64,000 nt of DNA from positions 6,399,697 to 6,463,696 of the forward strand of contig CP036272.1 of assembly GCA_007745635.1 (NCBI GenBank), given 5' to 3'. The position numbers and the translations under genes are program-made. Every line of letters starts with the position of its first letter. Within the stretch, counting starts at the first letter, position 1. Origin of the DNA: Stieleria bergensis (GTDB lineage: Bacteria; Planctomycetota; Planctomycetia; Pirellulales; Pirellulaceae). The notes beneath the pieces are model-generated. The model searched no databases. It was not told the DNA's origin and worked only from the letters and a program-made list of their open reading frames with translations. Positions 26,948 to 33,924 of the stretch are shown piece by piece.

Positions 26948-27135
26948 GGGTGCCGTGCCATCACGCACCAACACCCCCAAAACACGAAATCACAGCGAGG
27001 TTGGGGGCTGCGAGTCAGCCGGTGCATGCGAGCACCACTGCTGTGAAGATCTTCAAGTCCGTGGTGCGGAAAATCCACGTTACTGCGGCCCAGCTGTGCG
27101 CTGTGATTTGATTGGTGCGTGCAAACACGGCACCC
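26948..27135. repeat. Long imperfect inverted repeat with internal hairpins
   Basis: The outer arms 26948-26970 (GGGTGCCGTG..CACGCACCA) and 27113-27135 (TGGTGCGTG..CACGGCACCC) pair at 19 of 23 positions. Inside lie AAATCACAGCG (near 26988) against CGCTGTGATTT (near 27100), and GCACCAC / GTGGTGC around palindrome GAAGATCTTC. A further CACGGCACCC occurs near 27240. This could be a structured RNA or a decayed mobile repeat. Confidence 0.7.
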
Positions 27136-27281
27136 TACGAATTCAATCCCGGTTCGATGAAATCGCGATTGCCCAGAGAAAACCAGAGAAAACGCAATAT
27201 CAGCCAGAATGCCAACAGGTTCAAAGCAGTGGTGCGAGCACGGCACCCGAGATTCGATCTGCTCGAAAGCGACGCTGCAGT

Positions 27282-27944
27282 TTACTTCACAGGCTCGCCG
27301 ACCACTTTGATGTTACGAACCCAGAAAGGAATGCCGTGATCTTGGATTCCGATGTAACCTTGCTTCGGCTTGCTGGCCAGCTTGGAACTCTCGAGGGCGA
27401 CTTGGTTGACGATCTGACCATTGAGCCAAACGGTGACTTGTCCCTTTTCGCTTTTGGTTCGCAAAGTGTTCCACTGCCCCGCAGGCTTGGCGGCGTTCGC
27501 GGAGGGATCAACGCCTGGCAGGATGCCGCCCGCGGTGCCGTGGGCGCCAAGCTTCTTTTTGCCAGCGCTATCAATGATCTGCACCTCAATCACTGAACCG
27601 ACCGCTTGATCGGGATCGGTGACATTAAAATACAAACCGCTATTACCGCCTTTGTTGTGTTTGTATTCGAACTGAAAATCGAAATCGCGATACTGGTGCT
27701 TGGTCCACAGGTAGCAGTCGTAGCGGGTCCAATCGGTTTCACCTGCGCGAGGCTGCAAGAACGCCACAGCATCATCGGTCAACGACCAATTGCCAGCCGT
27801 GTTGAAGTGTTTCGTCAGCTTACCAGCAGACAACAGGTCAGGAGCATCTTGCAGGTCATCCTCAGCAGAACTGATTGTGGCCAAACCAACGAACAGTGCG
27901 CAGGCAACGGATTGCTTTAGTAAATGGGTGAAAGACAGTTTCAT
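27282..27944 (-). CDS. DUF1080 (3-keto-disaccharide hydrolase-type) exported protein
   Basis: 220 residues with signal peptide MKLSFTHLLKQSVACALFVG ending SSA. The jelly-roll DUF1080 fold is recognisable: YDCYLWTKHQYRDFDFQFEYKHN, KGGNSGLYF, VIEVQIID, GQWNTLRTKSEKGQVTVWLNGQIVNQ and GYIGIQDHGIPFWVRNIKV. Family members include 3-keto-glucoside hydrolases and laminin-G/glucanase-like binding proteins, and are highly expanded in planctomycetes. It lies downstream of an SGNH-like gene on the same strand with a 93-base gap, so the two may be co-transcribed. Confidence 0.88.
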   Translation of the reverse strand: MKLSFTHLLKQSVACALFVGLATISSAEDDLQDAPDLLSAGKLTKHFNTAGNWSLTDDAVAFLQPRAGETDWTRYDCYLWTKHQYRDFDFQFEYKHNKGGNSGLYFNVTDPDQAVGSVIEVQIIDSAGKKKLGAHGTAGGILPGVDPSANAAKPAGQWNTLRTKSEKGQVTVWLNGQIVNQVALESSKLASKPKQGYIGIQDHGIPFWVRNIKVVGEPVK

Positions 27945-28037
27945 CGGGGAGTCTATCCAGAGAGTGGCGAGGAAAATCCAGGTGGGATCGGAAACGCCTA
28001 TCTTAACCGAACAAACAGCCTCCGGTCGGCACCTCGC

Positions 28038-29237
28038 TTACTCCCGATCGTCCGCGATGCCATTTTGGTTTTCGTCCTTCACTCCTGAGAGCGGATTGTT
28101 CAGAACCGCTTGCCATGCGATCTTGCGGAATTGTTGATCCAGCTCGGTGCTGGGGAATTCCTGATTTGCGAAGATCGGTTCTTTGATCAACTCGGGCGAC
28201 CGGCCATAAATTGTGGCATAAAAGACATAGCCCTCCAGCGACTCTAGCCCAGGACCTAGATGGCCAAGTTTGTCTCGCCATAATGAACGCGTCTTTCCAC
28301 CGACCGCTTTGTGAACGCCATCAATGCCTGGTAACTTGCCTTCATCAAGGTACTTCACGCACTGAACCATGGCCTCACAGGTGGGCATGACAAAGACACG
28401 CTCGCCGTACTTCTGATTCAATTCCTTAATGATTAGCGAATAGACATCAAACTTTTCTTGCCCCAATCGTGCGACAAGCTCCGGAGTCAACTCGGCCTCC
28501 GACGCTGGCATCTTGTCCAATTGATCAAGTTGTGGCCAGGCATCCGAAAGATAAAACTTCATCTCTGGGTTGTACTTCAAACAGAAATCAATCCAGCAGT
28601 TGTAGTACTCTTTCTTGTCGTTGTAGTAAGGCCCCCACATCATGGCATCCCAAGGACTATTGGCGATTGATGCCAGCAGTTTCGGCGTGGGCTTGCCATT
28701 GAATTGAAAAATCCCGTTCTCCTGTTCCCACTTGTAACGAGCGCTGCCAGTGATGCCGCCGCCAGTATGCGTCAACAGGGGCGGTTGCTCCAAGCCGGAC
28801 GCCTTGGCAATTGCTGGAAACGTTTTGTAGCCAGGCGCCATGAAACTATGGCCGGTGCCAACAATCCTCAAGGATCCATCGGTCGGCTTTTCATAGCGAA
28901 CGATGGTCTGCCCACCGGGCTTTTTCCCGGCATACAACTTGGCAATTTCCTCAGGCGATAAGTAACACACCGCATGCTCGGGAAAGCGATCCTTGCTCCA
29001 ACCGGGATCGACGGGAAAGACCTTCGGAACCCCACCTCCACTGCGAGTGCGTGCACCTTGCATCTGCTTGCGAAATGCCAACGCTTCTTCAGCCGTCAAC
29101 TTGCCATCAGAGTTGACGTCGGCCTGCGGGAACCGCTTGAGCCATTGCGAGAGTTGTCGCTCAGAAACTTGAGCATGAGCCAGAGGACAAACCAGCAGGA
29201 ATAAAAAACCGGCGAACACGGTCACGAAACGCTTCAT
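28038..29237 (-). CDS. Exported SGNH-like protein with an EF-hand
   Basis: 399 residues from the ATG at 29237 (GGAG eight bases upstream; signal peptide MKRFVTVFAGFLFLLVCPLA). The ORF to 29300 adds 21 residues without signal character. An EF-hand loop is present at the mature N-terminus (DVNSDGKLTAEEAL), and the C-terminus ends with another Asp/Asn-rich loop (DENQNGIADD). The body contains VGTGHSFMAPGYKTF with a G-x-S-like nucleophile region near the start, MMWGPYYNDKKEY and a C-terminal dyad region near DGVHKAVGG, resembling GDSL/SGNH hydrolases of planctomycetes. A carbohydrate esterase role is inferred; the substrate is unknown. A GATTATAAC box lies 40-50 bases upstream and shares part of the TGTTATAACA palindrome. 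Confidence 0.7.
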   Translation of the reverse strand: MKRFVTVFAGFLFLLVCPLAHAQVSERQLSQWLKRFPQADVNSDGKLTAEEALAFRKQMQGARTRSGGGVPKVFPVDPGWSKDRFPEHAVCYLSPEEIAKLYAGKKPGGQTIVRYEKPTDGSLRIVGTGHSFMAPGYKTFPAIAKASGLEQPPLLTHTGGGITGSARYKWEQENGIFQFNGKPTPKLLASIANSPWDAMMWGPYYNDKKEYYNCWIDFCLKYNPEMKFYLSDAWPQLDQLDKMPASEAELTPELVARLGQEKFDVYSLIIKELNQKYGERVFVMPTCEAMVQCVKYLDEGKLPGIDGVHKAVGGKTRSLWRDKLGHLGPGLESLEGYVFYATIYGRSPELIKEPIFANQEFPSTELDQQFRKIAWQAVLNNPLSGVKDENQNGIADDRE

Positions 29238-29275
29238 CAGACAGACTCCGAGCGGGGCGAGAGAAGAGGCAACGC

Positions 29276-29285
29276 TGTTATAATC
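29276..29285. promoter_or_regulatory. Half-conserved TGTTATAA box upstream of the SGNH gene
   Basis: TGTTATAATC matches eight of ten bases of the palindrome seen at the sialidase and PEP-CTERM promoters. On the minus strand it reads GATTATAACA, which can also serve as a -10 box about 40 bases before the start codon. Confidence 0.35.
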
Positions 29286-29526
29286 CATCACCGAAGTCAA
29301 AGTGTCGCTGACGGATCAAAAAATCCTGAAAGCGTTAACCGAATCATTGGGCGATCGTTTCCCATGGACGACTAGCCTCGGTGGCGACCGGCTGATCAGC
29401 CTGAATTCGATCGGTCGCAAACGGCCCACTCAGACCGAAATGCCGGCGATCGATTCCCTCTCCGAATCTATCGCACAAGAGCAGAAAGTGCCTTAAAACA
29501 GCGTGTTGCGTTGCCACAGACAGTGC

Positions 29527-29931
29527 CTAGTTGGAAACTCCCAAACCGTGCACTCCGCGGAGCTGAATCAATCCCTCCGCCCACTGGCGAAACAGTGCTC
29601 GCCGCTCGTCGTCTCGGGAAAACGTTTTCACATCACAAATTGACTTGCGAATGTCATCCCTGACGAGCCCGAAAACATGTTTATACTGAGGCTCGGGATC
29701 CGGCCCATCGACTGCTGCTCCCGATGGAAGCTGCACCCTGGCCAGGGCTTCAAACCGGTAGATCTGTAACCAGCCAGGACGCTGGACTGCAACCAACCGG
29801 ACATTGCGAAGCTTGGCGGTGTGCCCGTGAAAACCGACGTTGGTCAGGTGTTTCCGAATCGCGTCCTCTTTGTCTTTGTCGCCAACCCAGTCATTCCACT
29901 GCTTGGCAAGTCCTCGAAGCCATTGCAACAT
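29527..29931 (-). CDS. Conserved hypothetical protein (soluble, 134 aa)
   Basis: Start taken at the ATG at 29931 (MLQWLRGLAKQWNDWVGDKD); the frame extends nine codons further to a TTG. The protein is hydrophilic with alternating helix and strand, no signal peptide and no Cys pairs. RKHLTNVGFHGHTAKLRNVRLVAVQRPGWLQIYRFEA looks like a genuine folded core. The stop is followed by nothing notable. I do not recognise the family; composition and an uninterrupted frame support it as real. It is divergent from the SASA gene at 30183. Confidence 0.6.
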   Translation of the reverse strand: MLQWLRGLAKQWNDWVGDKDKEDAIRKHLTNVGFHGHTAKLRNVRLVAVQRPGWLQIYRFEALARVQLPSGAAVDGPDPEPQYKHVFGLVRDDIRKSICDVKTFSRDDERRALFRQWAEGLIQLRGVHGLGVSN

Positions 29932-30182
29932 TTGCCCACTCCTGTCAGTTCGATTCAAAACTCGGACCGCGACGCTGCTTCGTCATTAACGGAAGCACTC
30001 AAAGAAGAGCGGCAAGGGTCTCATTTCAGGAAAAAAACGGACCTCAATCGTCACGTTTCGAACCGCAAAACTCGAACCCAAAAGTACTCATTCAGCAAGT
30101 ACATTCGGTCACTCACTTGGTTTATGATAGGAGCTCGCAAAGTGTGACCTCTTTTCCCTATCCCCTCTTCGTCAACTTCCTC

Positions 30183-31283
30183 ATGAAATCACGACTCCTC
30201 TCCTTCGCGGTTCTGGCCTTCATTGCCACCTGTCTATCGTGTCCCGCGCCGACTCAGGCTGCCGACGACCTTCCCAGTCCAGACGGCAAACCAGCCGACA
30301 TGTCCAAGAAGGTCCAGGTGTTCATCATCATGGGACAGTCCAACACACTGGAGATGGGCAAAGTCAAAGGCGACAAAGAAGGCTCGCTTGAATACGCTGT
30401 GAAGAACGAAAACCTTTACCCCTTTATGGTGGATGAATCAGGCAACTGGACGAAGCGGCAAGACGTGCGCAACGTTCATGTGATGGGCAGCGGTGGCCCC
30501 GACAAGACCAGCGTTCGGCGAAACGACTGGTTAACGGTCTCAGGAAGCAAGATCGGCATTGAAACCGGCATTGGTCATCAACTGGGCAACGCGCTGGATG
30601 CTCCCGTACTGATTCTGAAGAGTTCGATTGGAAACCGCAGCCTTGGCTGGGACTTACTGCCTCCCGGTAGCCCTTCATACGAATATGAACTGGAAGTCAA
30701 AAATCGGCAAACAAAAGAAGTCGAAAGGAAGACCTACGTTTACGCCGGGTATGGCCAAAGCCCCGACAAGTGGGAAAAGGGGACCGAGCCAAAGCCCATT
30801 ACCTGGAAAGCAGGTGTTCAGTACGACGGCGACATTGCTCGCGCGAAAGATGTCCTCAAGGAACTGGACGAGTTCTACCCCGGCGCGGCGGGCTACGAAA
30901 TCGCTGGCTTCTTGTGGTGGCAAGGTGACAAGGATCGGTACAACGAGGGCCATGCCGCGATGTACGAAAAGAATTTGAATCACTTGATCGCTGCCTTGCG
31001 ACGTGACTTTGATGCTCCCGAGGCAAAATTCGTTTGCGCGACCCTGGGACAAACCAGCAAAGAAAACGCAAGCGGCAATGAAAAGATGATCTTGGATGCC
31101 ATGTTCGCGATCAGCAACCCTGAAAAGTACCCCGCACTAAAGGGTGATGTGGCAACCGTGTACACCCATCCAATCAGCATGGGCTCTGCCTCCAACGCTC
31201 ACTATGGCGGCAATGCCAAGACCTACATGAACGTCGGCTTGGCAATGGGCAAAGCCATGGTCGAATTGCTTCAAGGTGAATAG
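30183..31283 (+). CDS. Exported sialate O-acetylesterase-like (SASA) protein
   Basis: 366 residues from the ATG at 30183, giving signal peptide MKSRLLSFAVLAFIATCLSC; the longer frame to 29724 runs antisense to the previous gene. SASA/SGNH blocks: block I FIIMGQSNTLEMGK (Ser nucleophile), a central KSSIGNRSLGWDLLPPGS, WWQGDKDRYN (the usual QGESD block with Lys-Asp) and a C-terminal Asp-x-x-His-like region with HPISMGSASNAHYGG. Such enzymes remove acetyl esters from sialic acid or other sugars. Cys20 could make it a lipoprotein (LSCPAP), but the box is weak. A strong terminator hairpin follows 60 bases downstream. Confidence 0.82.
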   Translation: MKSRLLSFAVLAFIATCLSCPAPTQAADDLPSPDGKPADMSKKVQVFIIMGQSNTLEMGKVKGDKEGSLEYAVKNENLYPFMVDESGNWTKRQDVRNVHVMGSGGPDKTSVRRNDWLTVSGSKIGIETGIGHQLGNALDAPVLILKSSIGNRSLGWDLLPPGSPSYEYELEVKNRQTKEVERKTYVYAGYGQSPDKWEKGTEPKPITWKAGVQYDGDIARAKDVLKELDEFYPGAAGYEIAGFLWWQGDKDRYNEGHAAMYEKNLNHLIAALRRDFDAPEAKFVCATLGQTSKENASGNEKMILDAMFAISNPEKYPALKGDVATVYTHPISMGSASNAHYGGNAKTYMNVGLAMGKAMVELLQGE

Positions 31284-31343
31284 CGGACACCTTCACGATG
31301 CTCCCACAACGATCGAGCAATCCTGTTGGAGCCGCACTCATTG

Positions 31344-31374
31344 AACTCGCTGGCGCCGGTTGCCAGCGAGTTTT
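31344..31374 (+). terminator. Rho-independent-like terminator after the SASA gene
   Basis: A perfect 11-bp stem AACTCGCTGGC / GCCAGCGAGTT with a 7-base loop, followed by TT. The T run is short but the stem is strong, and it sits between the SASA gene and the next signal-peptide gene. Confidence 0.7.
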
Positions 31375-31422
31375 CGCGTTGGGGCTTCCAGCACAGCCAT
31401 CCGAATCATCAAACATGCTCCT

Positions 31423-33912
31423 ATGAAAGTCACTCAGATCTTCTCCCTTGCCCTCACTTTGATTTACTTGGTCGGTTTCAGCCAATCAACGCTTGCCGAA
31501 ACACCGCTAACGATCGTTGGCGAAAAACAGAAAGCCGCCTTTGAAGCCCAGCGTGCAACGCTTCAAAAAGCACTCACAGCGGCCTTGCCAAATGATCAGC
31601 CAAGCAATGCACAACTGATTAACAAAACCATTTCCAGTGACGCGCTGGATGCCCAACTGCTGCAGTACGTGGTGCTCACGGAAGCCACGCCTGCGGGACT
31701 AGCGGAATTCACCCAGCAGTCACAGCAAAACGCGGCACTGGTCAAACGACTGCTTTCCAGCCCCGAATTGCTTCGGCAAATGCTGATCGCTGACGGTGCG
31801 AATGCACCCAAGCAAGGACGCAGCCAGGGGCCAGCCCAGTATGGAAACGCAGCAAAGATCTACTCCGACATCATCAAGGGCAACAAGCAAGCCAGTTCAG
31901 GGGTACTGCAACGCTTGGCTTTGGCGATCAGCCTGGAACATGGCGTTCCCATTGCACAGTCCAACCCAGCGGCGTCCCCGAATGCCCCGGCGACGGTTGA
32001 TCCCGTCAGCCGGTACCGTCACTTTGAAACGGCGTACTTGGCGGGCGAACTGGATCCACAATTCCAGAACTTAAGCACCTGGGAACTGCGATTCGTTATC
32101 GATGGCGATGAACCTGACGAGACGTTAGCCTGGGGACGCAAGATGCTACGCAACTATCGCCCGGACCATGTCTATAACGCCAACGATGGCTGGCGATATG
32201 TCAGCATTGTCACGTCCGATGTGAAGTATGGATCAGGCGATGTCAAATACGATCGCCCCGAACTCCAGAAGTATCAAAACATCTTGATGAACGGTGGTGT
32301 TTGCGGCCGCCGTGCCTTCTTTGGCCGATTCATCTTACGATCATTCGGCATCCCCACCACAGCCAGACCAAGCCGGGGCCACGCGGCCTTGGCACACTGG
32401 ACGCCCGATGGCTGGGTCGTGAACCTCGGTGGTGCATGGGGCTGTGGCTGGACAGCCACTCGTTATGACAAAGACGTTTACTTCTTGGCCAGCACACAGG
32501 CTCGGGCCAACAGCAAGGAGTTCGTCAAAGTCAAACGCGCTCAGTGGATCGGCGATGCCTTCGGCGAAACAAGAACCTATGGCAGCAGCAAAGACAAACA
32601 TGGCTTTTGGAATAACGTCGCGCTGAAGACTCAACAGTCAATCATCACGCAATCGAAAGCCGTCACCCTCGACGCGCTGGGCGAAGACCTGGGGGAAGCG
32701 AACGAACCGACGGTTGCAGAAAAGGTGCTGGCTTCACCGACGACCGACCAGGACAAGGAAATTCAATATGGCTCCAACGAGACTGTCCTGATCCCTGCGG
32801 CGGCATACACCAAACCCGCCGGCAACACTCGCGAAGTCATGGCCATGAAAAGCTTTGGCGGAGGCCTGCAAATCTTTCTGCCGCGTTTCTTCCCGCAAGG
32901 ACAAACGGTTCTTCGTGGTGGCACGTGGAAGGGTGATCCGAATGCCTGCACCTCGGGCCATCGCTTACTGAGCGGTGGTTATGGACGTTACGAAAACTGG
33001 GGATTGCGAGCGGCGGCCTCAGCAGCAACAGGCGATCAACCGAGCACGAAAACGCTGGATCTGGGCAACGGCGTCACCATGGAGATGGTTTACATCAAAC
33101 CCGGCACGTTTGTCATGGGTGGTGAGAGCAAAACCGATGGGCGCTTCGAGTGTGTTGAAATCCCCCAACATGAAGTCACTTTGACAAAAGGCTTTTACCT
33201 GGGCAAATTCGAAGTCACACAGGCTCAGTACCAAGCCATCATGGGCAGCAACCCCAGCCGTTCGACAAAAGCTGACGACTGCCCGGTCGACAATGTGAGC
33301 GAAGCCGATGCGATTAGTTTTTGTGGCAAAGTCGCTGAGCAGACCGGCGTAGACGTTCGCCTGCCCACCGAAGCGGAATGGGAATACGCCAGCCGCGCGG
33401 GACGGACCAGCAAATGGTTCTTTGGCGATGATCCAGCAGCGATTGCAGATTATGCCTGGTACAAAAACAACGCCGGCGGCAAGTCGCATCCGGTCGGTCA
33501 AAAGAAACCGAATCCCTGGGGACTGCATGACATTTACGGAAATGTTTGCGAACGCATTTCAGACAAGTACGCCAGAAACTATTACTCCATCAGCCCCAAG
33601 ATTGATCCCACCGGGCCAAGCCAAGGCAACAAGTCACACTTCGAATACGAAATCAGTGTCACGAAGCCAGGCAACTACTTGCTCTCCGCTCTGGTGGTCA
33701 CTTCCAACGACCACCAGCGGCTGAATGTTGCGATCAACGATACCCAAGAAGCGACGACGATAAAAATGCCATTCACCGTTGGCGATTGGCAAGCGTCTCA
33801 ACCGGTTACAGTGCAATTGCGTCAAGGTGTTAACACGCTGCGATTTTGGCGAGACCGACCGCCTCAGTATGGCATGGCTGTCAAACACTTCACTCTCACT
33901 CCTCAAAACTGA
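31423..33912 (+). CDS. Exported transglutaminase-like / FGE-sulfatase-like fusion with C-terminal CBM-like domain
   Basis: 829 residues from the ATG at 31423 (signal peptide MKVTQIFSLALTLIYLVGFS). Residues about 195-420 are transglutaminase-like: NGGVCGRRAFFGRFILRSFG near 292 (Cys), RPSRGHAALAHW (His) and DGWVVNLGGAW. Then comes a segment TVLRGGTWKGDPNAC ... ENWGLRA near 497-525, which looks like the C-terminal end of an FGE-sulfatase domain. The recognisable N-terminal FGE part follows from about 547 (YIKPGTFVMGG, FEVTQAQYQAIMGSNPS, RLPTEAEWEYASRAG, NPWGLHDIYGNVCE), but its usual RGGSW end is missing; a beta-sandwich (740-829) follows instead. No FGly-generating Cys pair is apparent, so the FGE part is likely non-catalytic. 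The downstream O-acetylesterase starts 12 bases later. Confidence 0.82.
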   Translation: MKVTQIFSLALTLIYLVGFSQSTLAETPLTIVGEKQKAAFEAQRATLQKALTAALPNDQPSNAQLINKTISSDALDAQLLQYVVLTEATPAGLAEFTQQSQQNAALVKRLLSSPELLRQMLIADGANAPKQGRSQGPAQYGNAAKIYSDIIKGNKQASSGVLQRLALAISLEHGVPIAQSNPAASPNAPATVDPVSRYRHFETAYLAGELDPQFQNLSTWELRFVIDGDEPDETLAWGRKMLRNYRPDHVYNANDGWRYVSIVTSDVKYGSGDVKYDRPELQKYQNILMNGGVCGRRAFFGRFILRSFGIPTTARPSRGHAALAHWTPDGWVVNLGGAWGCGWTATRYDKDVYFLASTQARANSKEFVKVKRAQWIGDAFGETRTYGSSKDKHGFWNNVALKTQQSIITQSKAVTLDALGEDLGEANEPTVAEKVLASPTTDQDKEIQYGSNETVLIPAAAYTKPAGNTREVMAMKSFGGGLQIFLPRFFPQGQTVLRGGTWKGDPNACTSGHRLLSGGYGRYENWGLRAAASAATGDQPSTKTLDLGNGVTMEMVYIKPGTFVMGGESKTDGRFECVEIPQHEVTLTKGFYLGKFEVTQAQYQAIMGSNPSRSTKADDCPVDNVSEADAISFCGKVAEQTGVDVRLPTEAEWEYASRAGRTSKWFFGDDPAAIADYAWYKNNAGGKSHPVGQKKPNPWGLHDIYGNVCERISDKYARNYYSISPKIDPTGPSQGNKSHFEYEISVTKPGNYLLSALVVTSNDHQRLNVAINDTQEATTIKMPFTVGDWQASQPVTVQLRQGVNTLRFWRDRPPQYGMAVKHFTLTPQN

Positions 33913-33924
33913 GCCCATACGAAG

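Larger units (their letters stand above)
26701..27281. other. Intergenic region rich in inverted repeats, no gene accepted
   Basis: 581 bases between the starts of the sialidase fusion and the end of the DUF1080 gene, both minus. Besides the operator at 26800-26819 it contains several nested inverted repeats between 26890 and 27250 (listed separately). Frames of 140-210 codons cross it on both strands but have no signal peptide, family motif or typical composition, and I take them as non-coding. Confidence 0.55.

Noticed and set aside
26930-27010. Integron attC-like site suggested by GCGTTAGC and GTTGGGGGC
   Set aside because: The boxes do not have the paired R/L order and spacing of attC, and no integrase or cassette array is present.
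26812-27596. Open frames of 144 and 213 codons crossing the inverted-repeat gap and the DUF1080 gene
   Set aside because: They cover inverted-repeat DNA or run antisense to DUF1080, with erratic Cys/His/Arg-rich composition and no signal or family motif.
29302-29496. 64-codon frame starting at GTG opposite the SGNH gene start
   Set aside because: Overlaps the promoter region of the divergent gene and has no recognisable motif; too short to support.
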